Shown piece by piece: positions 45,873-53,843 of a stretch of DNA of 64,000 nucleotides. The position numbers and the translations under genes are program-made. Under the pieces are notes generated by a model that was not told the origin of the DNA, ran no database searches, and saw only the letters and a list, made by a program, of their open reading frames with translations. The first letter of the stretch is position 1; each line of letters opens with the position of its first letter. The DNA comes from Sphingomonas citricola (GTDB lineage Bacteria; Pseudomonadota; Alphaproteobacteria; Sphingomonadales; Sphingomonadaceae), in assembly GCF_019429535.1 (NCBI RefSeq), contig NZ_JAHXZM010000002.1:669387-733386 (forward strand), in the 5' to 3' direction.

Positions 45873-46589
45873 ATGATTAAGCTCGCTTTGACGTCCGCCA
45901 CGGCGGTAATCGCCGCTGCCGGATCGATGTTCGCAGGGGGCGCCGCCGCCGAGGCGCCCGCCGCCGCTCAGGTTACCACCACGCACCACGTTCCCGCCGG
46001 CGGCCCGCTGATCAGCGCCGCCAGCCCCGAGGCACGGGGCGACATCGCCGCCGACGCGCAATTCCGTTCGCTGTTCATGAGCTGGAAGAAGCTCGACGGC
46101 GGCAATACCGGCGCGATCGCGATCCCCTCGGTCCAGCCGGTGTCGAACCTGAAGTTCACGAGCAACTTCGGCATCCGCTCCGATCCGTTCCGCGGCACCG
46201 CCGCGATGCACGCGGGCGTCGATATCCCGGGCCCGATCGGCACCCCGATCTACGCGACCGCCGACGGCATCGTCAGCCACGCCGGGCGTCAGGGCGGCTA
46301 CGGCAACCTGGTCGAGATCAACCACGGCAAGGGGATCGCGACGCGCTACGGCCACCTGTCGCGCATCATCGTCGCCGACAATGCGCGCGTGAAGCGTGGG
46401 CAGTTGATCGCGATGATGGGGTCGACCGGCCGCTCGACGGGTTCGCACCTCCACTACGAGGTCCGCATCGACGGCCACGCGGTCAATCCGGTGCCCTTCC
46501 TGATCACCGCCGACTATCTGCTCGCCGCGCAGGACCGTGCGGTCGGCATGATCCCGGTATCGACCAGCGGTCCCGTGCCGCAGGATTGA
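45873..46589 (+). CDS. M23 family (LytM-type) metallopeptidase
   Basis: 238 residues. Signal peptide (MIKLALTSATAVIAAAGSMFAGGAAA) then a region of about 60 residues and the M23 domain (SNFGIRSDPFRGTAAMHAGVDIPGPIGTPIYATADG, YGNLVEINHGKGIATRYGHL, GSTGRSTGSHLHYEVRIDG). The zinc ligands HxxxD and HLH are complete, so it should be an active periplasmic endopeptidase on peptidoglycan cross-links. ATG 45873 is chosen over TTG 45870. It stands alone, with 125 bp before it. Confidence 0.92.
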   Translation: MIKLALTSATAVIAAAGSMFAGGAAAEAPAAAQVTTTHHVPAGGPLISAASPEARGDIAADAQFRSLFMSWKKLDGGNTGAIAIPSVQPVSNLKFTSNFGIRSDPFRGTAAMHAGVDIPGPIGTPIYATADGIVSHAGRQGGYGNLVEINHGKGIATRYGHLSRIIVADNARVKRGQLIAMMGSTGRSTGSHLHYEVRIDGHAVNPVPFLITADYLLAAQDRAVGMIPVSTSGPVPQD

Positions 46590-46674
46590 GCCGCTACATT
46601 CTCGATGTCGCCCCGGTTCGGGGGCTTTGGCGGGGTCGGTTGCGGGTGCAGCCGGCCCCGCTTACATGATGCGC

Positions 46675-47013
46675 ATGGCTACGCTCGCACCCGACATCGC
46701 GCTGACCCCCGCCGCCGCCGCGCGCGTGTCCTCCATCGCCGCCAAACAAGGCCGGCCTGCAGTCCTGCGCCTCTCGGTCGAGGGTGGGGGCTGCTCGGGG
46801 TTCCAGTACAAGTTCGGCTTCGCGGATGCCGCCGATCCGACCGACGCGGTGGCGGAAACCGACGGCGTGCAACTGGTCGTCGACGACGTCAGCCTCGACC
46901 TCGTCCGCGGCTGCGCGGTCGATTACGTCGAGTCGCTCGGCGGCGCGTCGTTTCAGGTGAGCAATCCGAACGCCGCCTCAGGCTGTGGTTGCGGGACCAG
47001 CTTCGCGGTGTAA
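46675..47013 (+). CDS. erpA: Iron-sulfur cluster insertion protein ErpA-type
   Basis: About 112 residues, A-type Fe-S carrier. ALTPAAAARVSSIAAKQG opens the domain, and the three cluster ligands are in GGGCSGFQYKF and SGCGCGTSF. It delivers [4Fe-4S] clusters to apo-enzymes in the cytoplasm. Start uncertain: ATG 46666, 46669 and 46675 are close together and no ribosome-binding site separates them. xth follows 11 bp later. Confidence 0.93.
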   Translation: MATLAPDIALTPAAAARVSSIAAKQGRPAVLRLSVEGGGCSGFQYKFGFADAADPTDAVAETDGVQLVVDDVSLDLVRGCAVDYVESLGGASFQVSNPNAASGCGCGTSFAV

Positions 47014-47024
47014 GGCTGCGTGAC

Positions 47025-47795
47025 GTGAAAATCGTCACCTACAACGTCAACGGGATCAAGGCGCGGCTCGAGCGGCTGATCGAATATCTCGCCGAGCAGC
47101 AGCCCGACGTGGTATGCCTGCAGGAACTCAAGTCGTCCGATGAGACGTTTCCGGAGGCCGCGATCCGCGACGCCGGCTACGGCGCGGTATGGCACGGGCA
47201 GAAGGGGTTCAACGGCGTCGCCGTGCTCGCGCGCGGGCAGGACCCGGTCGAGCGCCAGCGCGGGCTGGAAGGCGAGCCCGAGGACGACCACAGTCGCTAC
47301 CTCGAATGCGAGGTCGACGGGCTCGTCGTCGCCTCGATCTACCTTCCCAACGGCAATCCGCAGCCCGGGCCGAAATTCGATTACAAGCTGCGCTGGATCG
47401 ACCGGCTGCGCGCGCGCGCGCAGGTGCTACTCGACGCCGAGGTGCCCGCCGTCCTCGCGGGCGACTACAACGTGATCCCGAACGACGACGACACGTTCTC
47501 CGTCGTGGCAATGGCGAGCGACGCGCTGATGCAGCCCGAGAGCCGGCAGGGTTACCGCGCGCTCGTCGCGCAGGGCTGGAGCGACGCGCTGCGCAGCCGC
47601 CATCCGCGCGGGGGCGTGTGGACGTTCTGGGATTATCAGGCGGGCGCGTGGCAACGCGACGCGGGCTTCCGCATCGACCATTTGCTGCTGAGCCCGGCGG
47701 TCGCCGATCGCCTGCAGGATGCGAACGTCGACAAGGCGTATCGTGGTCGCGAGAAGGCGAGCGACCACGCCCCCACATGGGTACGGCTGTCGTGA
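47025..47795 (+). CDS. xth: Exodeoxyribonuclease III
   Basis: 256 residues. AP endonuclease and 3'-5' exonuclease of base-excision repair. VKIVTYNVNGIKARLERL, CLQELKSSDETFP (metal-binding Glu), YLPNGNPQPGPKFDYKLRW, LAGDYNVIPNDDDTF (catalytic Asp/Asn), VWTFWDYQAGAWQRDAGFRIDHLLLS and KASDHAPTWVRL are all present. GTG 47025 gives the family start directly. The next gene's GTG overlaps its stop. Confidence 0.95.
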   Translation: MKIVTYNVNGIKARLERLIEYLAEQQPDVVCLQELKSSDETFPEAAIRDAGYGAVWHGQKGFNGVAVLARGQDPVERQRGLEGEPEDDHSRYLECEVDGLVVASIYLPNGNPQPGPKFDYKLRWIDRLRARAQVLLDAEVPAVLAGDYNVIPNDDDTFSVVAMASDALMQPESRQGYRALVAQGWSDALRSRHPRGGVWTFWDYQAGAWQRDAGFRIDHLLLSPAVADRLQDANVDKAYRGREKASDHAPTWVRLS

Positions 47796-48610
47796 GGCTT
47801 GTGCGCACGCTGCTGTTCACCGCCTGCGTCGCCGGGGCGGCCCTCGCACATCCCGCCTCGGCGCAGCAGCGCGACGACGATCGCTTCTGTCCCAATCGCC
47901 CGAGCCTCGGCTCGAGTGGTTGCACGACGTTGCCGGGGCAAGTGCAGGTCGAGGTCGCGGGCAGCGACTGGACGCTCGACAACAACACCGACGAGCGCGT
48001 CGACACGATCCGCTTCGTCGACACGATCGCCCGGATCGGGGTCGGCCCGAAAACCGAATTCCAGCTCGGCTGGAGCCCGCAGGTCGTGCAGCGCACGCGT
48101 AACAAGACGAGTGGCGAGGTATCGCGCATCTCGGGCATTAGCGACCTGACGCTCGCGGTGCGGCAGAACATCACCCACGCCGACGGGCACGGCCTGTCGA
48201 CCGCGGTGCAACCGTTCGTCACGCTGCCGACGGGACGCGGCCAGATCAGCGACGGGACGTGGTCGGCCGGCGCGGTCGTCCCCGTCGTCTACGAGGTCAA
48301 TGACACGTGGAGCCTGGGCTTCACCGCGCAGGCCGCCGCGCTGGCGGACGAGGATCGCCACGGCCGGCATCTCGACGCGAGCGGGATCGTCGAGGTTGGC
48401 TACACGATTTCACCCAGCGTCACGGCGTTCGGCGATGTCGTGGTCGAGCGCGATAACGATTCCGCGCAGCACGTCACGATGACGCAGCTCGCCGGCTCGC
48501 TCGCGTGGCAGCCGACCAAGCGGACGCAGCTCGACGTGCTCGCCGTCGCCGGGCTCAACCACAACACGCCGGACCTGCGTCTGGCGCTCGGGGGCGCGTT
48601 CGTCTTCTGA
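47792..48610 (+). CDS. Outer-membrane beta-barrel protein, transporter (phenol MetA-degradation-like) family
   Basis: 272 residues. Signal peptide (VRLVRTLLFTACVAGAALAHPASAQ), then alternating beta strands typical of a 12-14-stranded barrel and a terminal LRLALGGAFVF ending in Phe, the usual outer-membrane insertion signal. The closest family I know is the channel-like proteins often annotated as transporter or MetA-pathway of phenol degradation. Two Cys near the mature N-terminus (FCPNRPSLGSSGCTT) may form a disulfide. Substrate unknown. GTG 47792 overlaps the xth stop. Confidence 0.75.
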   Translation: MRLVRTLLFTACVAGAALAHPASAQQRDDDRFCPNRPSLGSSGCTTLPGQVQVEVAGSDWTLDNNTDERVDTIRFVDTIARIGVGPKTEFQLGWSPQVVQRTRNKTSGEVSRISGISDLTLAVRQNITHADGHGLSTAVQPFVTLPTGRGQISDGTWSAGAVVPVVYEVNDTWSLGFTAQAAALADEDRHGRHLDASGIVEVGYTISPSVTAFGDVVVERDNDSAQHVTMTQLAGSLAWQPTKRTQLDVLAVAGLNHNTPDLRLALGGAFVF

Positions 48611-48754
48611 CGCCAAGTCACGGCGCGTCCTGCCAAACACTGGTGTATTATTCAGATGCTACACCAGCTAAGTGATTGATTGGTCGAGGCGCGGCATCTG
48701 GCACGGCGGATGCAGTGCTGTCCGCAACGGCATGATGCCGTTGGGAGAGCTACC

Positions 48755-49000
48755 GTGACATCGACCTTCATCCTCGCCGTGTTGGCCACCGCCGCCGTCG
48801 GCACCGCCGCTTCTGCCGAACCCAAGGCACCGCCGCCACCCGCGACCGAACTGACCGCCCCTGCGCAGACGCCGGCGGCGGGGCCGCGTTATTGCCTGGA
48901 GAGCGACGTAACCGGTTCGCGCATCTCGCGCCGCGAGTGTCACACCGCGGCGCAGTGGAAGGAGCGCGACGTCGACGTGCTGGCGCTGCTGAAGCGTTGA
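48755..49000 (+). CDS. Small secreted protein with a Cys pair, function unknown
   Basis: 81 residues. GTG 48755 behind GGGAGAGC gives a signal peptide (STFILAVLATAAVGTAASA), a short Pro-rich stretch, then RYCLESDVTGSRISRRECHTAAQWKERDVDV with two Cys 15 residues apart that could form one disulfide. The CLxxxVTGSRIxRxxCxTAxxW pattern is, as I recall, recurrent in unnamed sphingomonad proteins. No function is assigned. Confidence 0.65.
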   Translation: MTSTFILAVLATAAVGTAASAEPKAPPPPATELTAPAQTPAAGPRYCLESDVTGSRISRRECHTAAQWKERDVDVLALLKR

Positions 49001-49020
49001 TCCCCACCGCGATGGTCTGA

Positions 49021-49048
49021 CGGGGGCGTTTAGCCGGCAACGCCCCCG
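49021..49048. terminator. Bidirectional hairpin between the small secreted gene and cerS
   Basis: Perfect 10-bp stem, CGGGGGCGTT at 49021-49030 and AACGCCCCCG at 49039-49048, with an 8-base loop, between two convergent genes. No T-tract on either side. Confidence 0.6.
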
Positions 49049-49060
49049 CCTGTCCGGCGG

Positions 49061-50215
49061 TCACAGCGTGCGTTCGTAAACCTGATAGACCTTGTTGACC
49101 TTGCTCTCGATCGCGGTGGCGATCGAGTTCATGCCCTGATTGTCGTCGAGCACCCAGCCGATCTCGCCGCGGCTCGCGCCGTAATGATCGACCGATGCCT
49201 TGCGGATCGCCTCGATCATCATGAAGGCGAGTTGGCTGGCGAGGCGCGACGACTGCAACTCCTTGCGTACCCCCATCAACGGCACGCGCATCGTACGCAC
49301 CCTGGGTTTGCGCAGCCACAGCAGCAGCTTCGCCCAACCGAACGGCAGCAGCGATCCGTTCAACGGCTTGATCGCCTCGTTGAGATCGGGGAGCGTGATC
49401 ATGAACGCGACCGGCTTGCCGTCGACCTCGGCAATGCGGATCAGGTCGTTGAACACGATCGGCTTCAGCTTGACGCCGACATCCTTGATCTCGGGCGGGG
49501 TGAGGGGGACGAAGCCCCAATTGTCCGACCAGGCATCGTTCAGGATGTCGAGGATGATCGCGGCCTCTTCCTCGAAGCGGCGCTTGTCGACCTCGCGGAT
49601 GACGATGCTCGGGTTCGCCTCGCCTGACTTGATGATCCGCTTGACGAGTTTCGGGAACTCCTGCGTGATGTCGAGATCGTAGGTGATGAGCTGCTTGACC
49701 GGCTGATAGCCCGCGCGCTCGATCCAGCCGCGATATTCGGGCTTCGCATGGCCCATCATGATCGTCGGGGGGTGGTCGTACCCCTGGATCAGCAGCCCCG
49801 GCTCCTCCCAGATCGATTGCGAGATCGGGCCGAGCGCGCGCGTCATCCCTTTGCCGCGCAGCCAATCCTCGGCCGCGGCGAGCAGGTGCGTGAAAACCTT
49901 CTCGTCCTCCGCCTCCATCAGCCCCCATTGCCCGACGCCGGGGCCGAAGCCCTGCGCCGCGGGCATGGTCAGCGCCAGCGTGTCGATGTGCGCGGAGATC
50001 CGCCCGACGACCTTCGCGCCGCGATAGGCGAGGAAGAGCTGCACCTCGGCATGGCTGTACCAGCCGTTCTTCTCCGGCGTGATCAGCCCCAGCGCCTCGC
50101 CCTTCAGCGGCGGCACCCAGTTCGGATCGCCGCGGTACAGGTGGAACGGCAGGTCGACGAAGACCTTGCGATCGCGCTTGCTGGTGACCGGTGAGATGCG
50201 GAGGGTGTCGGACAT
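49061..50215 (-). CDS. cerS: Bacterial ceramide synthase (GNAT-fold acyltransferase)
   Basis: 384 residues. The long N-acetyltransferase-like protein class to which Caulobacter CerS belongs; that enzyme N-acylates the sphingoid base (3-ketosphinganine) with a long acyl group. Stretches such as FVDLPFHLYRGDPNWVPPLKGE, FLAYRGAKVVGRISAHIDTLA, NDAWSDNWGFVPLTPPEIKDV and GEIGWVLDDNQGMNSIATAIESKVNKVYQVYER are typical of the group. ATG 50215 (MSDTLRISPV) is chosen over 50245. It faces away from the desaturase, 105 bp apart, and the other ceramide genes are 6-9 kb downstream of it on the same strand. Family and context agree; substrate specificity is inferred. Confidence 0.8.
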   Translation of the reverse strand: MSDTLRISPVTSKRDRKVFVDLPFHLYRGDPNWVPPLKGEALGLITPEKNGWYSHAEVQLFLAYRGAKVVGRISAHIDTLALTMPAAQGFGPGVGQWGLMEAEDEKVFTHLLAAAEDWLRGKGMTRALGPISQSIWEEPGLLIQGYDHPPTIMMGHAKPEYRGWIERAGYQPVKQLITYDLDITQEFPKLVKRIIKSGEANPSIVIREVDKRRFEEEAAIILDILNDAWSDNWGFVPLTPPEIKDVGVKLKPIVFNDLIRIAEVDGKPVAFMITLPDLNEAIKPLNGSLLPFGWAKLLLWLRKPRVRTMRVPLMGVRKELQSSRLASQLAFMMIEAIRKASVDHYGASRGEIGWVLDDNQGMNSIATAIESKVNKVYQVYERTL

Positions 50216-50320
50216 GATCGGGAAATAGACGGCGCAATCGATCATGGCGAGTGAGCATTTGCACAGCGCCGCGGCGGCGCGCGCCTGTTCGCGTCACCGT
50301 GTCGCCACTATATTCGGGCA

Positions 50321-51412
50321 ATGGACCACGCCATGACCAGCATGACCCTCGACCGTGCGCCCGCCGAGGCCGCGAGCATCCGCGCGCGCATCCCCGACGA
50401 CAAGGCGATGCTTCGCACCGCAGCCGAGCTGACGCGCGACCTCGTGCAGCCGCGCGCGGGCATCTACTGGGCCGACCTGATCGCGTCGTCCGTGGTCGGC
50501 TATGCCGCGCTCGCGATCGCCGTCGTCACCGCCTCGACCGCGGTGATGATCGTCGCAGGACTGGTGTCGATGCTCGCGCTCTATCGCGGCATGAGCATGA
50601 TCCACGAACTGACGCACGTGAAGCACGCGCATCTGCGCGGTTTCCGCACCGGCTGGAACGTGCTGATCGGCGTGCCGATGATGATCCCGTCGTTCATGTA
50701 CGAGGGCGTGCACAATCTGCACCACGCCAAGACGCGCTACGGCACGTCGGAGGATCCCGAGTACCTGCCGCTCGCGCTGATGAAGCCGTGGACGCTGCCG
50801 GTGTTCGTGATCGTGTCGCTGCTCGCGCCGGTCGGCCTGCTGATCCGCTACGCGATCCTCGCGCCGCTGTCGGCCGTGTCGCCGCGGCTGCGCGCGGCGG
50901 TGGTGTCGCGTTATTCGGCGCTGTCGATCAACCCCTCGTTCCGCCGCCGCATGCCCGAGGGTGAGGAGCGCGCGCGCTGGGTCCGGCTCGAGACGGCGAC
51001 CGCAATGTGGGCGATCGCGCTGATCGTGCTGACCGCGACGGGCGTGATCCCGTTCAAGGCGTTCGCGATCTTCATGGTGGTGGGCGCGGGTGTCGCGCTG
51101 ATCAACCAGGTCCGCACGCTCGTCGCGCACCTGTGGGAGAATGAGGGTGAGGCGATGAGCGTCACCGCGCAGTATCTCGATACCGTCAACGTGCCCCCGC
51201 CCGCGCTGCTGCCGGTGCTGTGGGCGCCGGTCGGGCTGCGCTACCACGCGCTCCACCACCTGCTGCCGGGTCTGCCCTACCATTCGCTCGGCGAGGCGCA
51301 CCGCCGCCTGTCCTCGGTGCTCGATCCCGCGTCGCCCTATCACAAGGCGAGCTACAAGGGACTGCCGGGGCTGGTCGGGAAGCTCGCGGTGGCGACGATC
51401 CGCCCGCGCTGA
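50321..51412 (+). CDS. Membrane fatty acid desaturase
   Basis: 363 residues. Integral diiron desaturase/hydroxylase with histidine boxes HELTHVKH (near residue 92), HNLHH (near 129) and YHALHH (near 310), and helices between them. In this context it may act on the acyl chain or the sphingoid base of sphingolipid, or on ordinary phospholipid acyl chains; the sequence does not separate these or tell desaturase from hydroxylase. It is divergent from cerS and convergent with lptG. A strong terminator follows at 51436. Confidence 0.85.
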   Translation: MDHAMTSMTLDRAPAEAASIRARIPDDKAMLRTAAELTRDLVQPRAGIYWADLIASSVVGYAALAIAVVTASTAVMIVAGLVSMLALYRGMSMIHELTHVKHAHLRGFRTGWNVLIGVPMMIPSFMYEGVHNLHHAKTRYGTSEDPEYLPLALMKPWTLPVFVIVSLLAPVGLLIRYAILAPLSAVSPRLRAAVVSRYSALSINPSFRRRMPEGEERARWVRLETATAMWAIALIVLTATGVIPFKAFAIFMVVGAGVALINQVRTLVAHLWENEGEAMSVTAQYLDTVNVPPPALLPVLWAPVGLRYHALHHLLPGLPYHSLGEAHRRLSSVLDPASPYHKASYKGLPGLVGKLAVATIRPR

Positions 51413-51435
51413 ACCGGTCATCGAACGAATTAGGG

Positions 51436-51471
51436 GGGGTGGTGTCTCGCGGGAGGCGCCACCCCTTTTTT
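51436..51471 (+). terminator. Rho-independent terminator of the desaturase gene
   Basis: GGGGTGGTG (51436-51444) pairs with the sequence CGCCACCCC (51457-51465), with one G-T wobble, and six T follow (51466-51471). The T-tract ends in the stop codon of lptG on the other strand. Confidence 0.85.
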
Positions 51472-52565
51472 CATTCCTCGGTGCGTAGCAGCACTGCCTC
51501 GCCGATCAGGAGGAACAGCAGGAACGGCGCCCAGGCGGCGAGGAAGGGCGGGTAGGCCCCCAGATTGCCCATCGCGAGCGCGAAATTGTCCGCGACGAAA
51601 TAGGCGAAGCCCAGCGCCATCCCGATCACTGCGCGGACGAACAACTGCCCCGACCGCGCGATGCCGAACGCGGCGACCGCGCCCAGCAACGGCATCAGCA
51701 CCGACGAAAGCGGCGCGGACAGCTTGTGCCACAGCGACCCCTCCAGCGCCTTCACCGGACGTCCGGCCTCTTCGAGATCGTTGATCGCGCTGCGCAGCGC
51801 GCCGAACGACAGGCTGTCGGCGTCGACGGTCGCGAGCGTGAACTGGTCGGTCCGCACGCCGCGACCGATGATCTGTTGACCGACCATCTGGACCCGCCCG
51901 CTCGCGACATCGAAGCGCTTGGTCGGCCAGATGCGCCAGCCGTCGCCGTCGCGGCGGCCGTTCGGCGCGTTGAGCAGACCGCGCAGGCCACCGGTCGGCG
52001 AGCGTAGGTAGACCGTCACCCCGCCCAATCGCGCCTGGTCGCCGCGGCCCTTGATCTGGTCGACCTGGATCAGATCCTGCCCCGACAGCACCCAGACGTT
52101 CGATCGTTCGCCGCGATCGATCGGCAGCGGGCCGTAATTGACCTTCTGCCACTGCGACAGGGTCGCGGTCGATCGGCTGACGACGCGGTCGGTGAAGACG
52201 AAGGTGACCGCGGCGACCCCTAGACTGGCGAGGACCAGTGGTGCGAGCAACTGGTGCGCCGACAGCCCCGCGGCCTTCAGCGCGATCACCTCGCTGTTCG
52301 CGTTCATCGTGATCAGCGTCAGGATCGTGCCGAGCAGCACCGAGAAGGGGAGGAAGGTCGAGATGATCTGCGGCAGCCGCAGCCCGACGTAGCGCCATAC
52401 CTCGGCATCGCCGTTGCCCGCGACCGACAAAATCTTGCCCGATTCGCTCAGCAGGTCGAGCGCCTGGAGCACCAGCACCAGCCCGGCGAGGATGCCGAAG
52501 GTGCGCGTCAGGAACAGCCGCGCCATGTAGAGCGCGACCGTGCGCGAGGGGAAGAAACCCTTCAT
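51471..52565 (-). CDS. lptG: LptG family permease
   Basis: 364 residues, LptF/LptG (YjgP/YjgQ) family. Six helices: two near the N-terminus (FGILAGLVLVLQALDLL and following), a periplasmic beta-jellyroll of about 170 residues, and helices at the C-terminus. LptFG form the membrane channel of the ABC transporter that lifts lipid from the inner membrane onto the Lpt bridge. Here the lipid is uncertain: sphingomonads use glycosphingolipid in place of LPS, and the gene lies at the end of the run cerR-acp-spt-kinase-lptF-lptG. ATG 52565 overlaps the lptF stop. Confidence 0.9.
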   Translation of the reverse strand: MKGFFPSRTVALYMARLFLTRTFGILAGLVLVLQALDLLSESGKILSVAGNGDAEVWRYVGLRLPQIISTFLPFSVLLGTILTLITMNANSEVIALKAAGLSAHQLLAPLVLASLGVAAVTFVFTDRVVSRSTATLSQWQKVNYGPLPIDRGERSNVWVLSGQDLIQVDQIKGRGDQARLGGVTVYLRSPTGGLRGLLNAPNGRRDGDGWRIWPTKRFDVASGRVQMVGQQIIGRGVRTDQFTLATVDADSLSFGALRSAINDLEEAGRPVKALEGSLWHKLSAPLSSVLMPLLGAVAAFGIARSGQLFVRAVIGMALGFAYFVADNFALAMGNLGAYPPFLAAWAPFLLFLLIGEAVLLRTEE

Positions 52566-53758
52566 GCCGCCGCTCCACGACGATTGCGGCCCGGCAGATA
52601 ACGCACGATCAATTTCCATGTCTTCGAGAAGAAGCGCTCCAGCGCGCCGATCGGCTGGCCACCCGGCACATAGGCGACGGTGTAGAACATCCACAGCACC
52701 AGCCCCGCGAACACCAGGAACGGCACCCACAAGGCGATCAGCGGGTCGATCGCGCCGCGCTCGCCGACGCTCGCGGCATATTGGTTCACCTTGTGATAGG
52801 TCACGACCATCACGATCGACAGGAACACGCCCAACGCCGAGCTCGATCGCTTGGGCGGCACGCCGAGCGCGACCGCGAGCAGCGGCAGCAGGAACATCGA
52901 GACGACCTCCGCCAGCCGGAAGTGGAACTCGGACCGGCTGCTGTCGCGCTGTTCCTCGGTACCGCCCGCGTGCCCCAGTTTGGCGAGCTGCGGCAGCGTA
53001 TATTCCAGGTTCTTGCCGCCGCGACTGCGGAAACTCTCGAACTTCGGCAGGTCGATCGGCAGGTCGTGCGACGAGAAGGATAGGGTGCGCGGCGTCGGGA
53101 AGTCGGCGCGGTTGTGGATCAGCGTGCCGTTCGTCAGGCGGAAGATGATGACGTTGGGATCGTCGGTCGCGAGGAACTGCCCCCCTTCGGCGGTCACCCC
53201 GACCCAGTCGCCCCTGGGCGTCTGCGCATGGACGAAAATGCCCGACAGCTTACGTCCCTTGTCGCGGCTGCCCTCGATCCGCATCGTCATGCGGTCGCCC
53301 AGATGCGTGAACTCCCCCACCTTGACCGAGGCGCCGAGTGCGCCGGTGCGCAGCTCGAACCGCAGTTTCTCGTAATTATAGCGCGCGATCGGCTGGACGT
53401 AGCCGACGATCGCGATGTTCGCCGCCGCCAGCACGATCGCGTACATGTACGGCACGCGCAGCAGGCGGGCGTAGCTCATTCCAACGCCGCGCATCACGTC
53501 GAGCTCGCTCGACGTCGCGAGACGGCGAAAGGCGAGCAGGACGCCCAGCATCAGCCCGATCGGGATGCCGAGCCCGAGATATTCGGGGAGGAGATTGGCG
53601 AGCATCTTCCACACCACGCTCACCGGGCCGCCCTGGGTCGCCACGAAGTCGAACAAGCGGCGGATGCGATCGAGGATCAGCAGCATCGCGGCAATGAACA
53701 GGGTGGAGAATAATGGCAGCGCGATCAGCCGGGCCATGTAGCGGTCGATCGATTTCAT
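52562..53758 (-). CDS. lptF: LptF family permease
   Basis: 398 residues, longer than E. coli LptF (366). RYMARLIALPLFSTLFIAAMLLILDRI, then EYLGLGIPIGLMLGVLLAFRRLATSSELDVMRGVGMS (the coupling-helix region that contacts the LptB ATPase), a periplasmic jellyroll of about 150 residues, and C-terminal helices. It makes a heterodimer with LptG and overlaps lptG by 4 bp. There is no lptB or lptC in the window. It is 85 bp after the hybrid histidine kinase and on the same strand as the ceramide genes. Confidence 0.9.
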   Translation of the reverse strand: MKSIDRYMARLIALPLFSTLFIAAMLLILDRIRRLFDFVATQGGPVSVVWKMLANLLPEYLGLGIPIGLMLGVLLAFRRLATSSELDVMRGVGMSYARLLRVPYMYAIVLAAANIAIVGYVQPIARYNYEKLRFELRTGALGASVKVGEFTHLGDRMTMRIEGSRDKGRKLSGIFVHAQTPRGDWVGVTAEGGQFLATDDPNVIIFRLTNGTLIHNRADFPTPRTLSFSSHDLPIDLPKFESFRSRGGKNLEYTLPQLAKLGHAGGTEEQRDSSRSEFHFRLAEVVSMFLLPLLAVALGVPPKRSSSALGVFLSIVMVVTYHKVNQYAASVGERGAIDPLIALWVPFLVFAGLVLWMFYTVAYVPGGQPIGALERFFSKTWKLIVRYLPGRNRRGAAA

Positions 53759-53843
53759 GTGCGCGCGACGCGGCCTCGCAAGAACGACGGAAAGGCTTCG
53801 GCTATAGGCACGACCGCGGCACGCGTCACCTGTTCTCGCGGCG

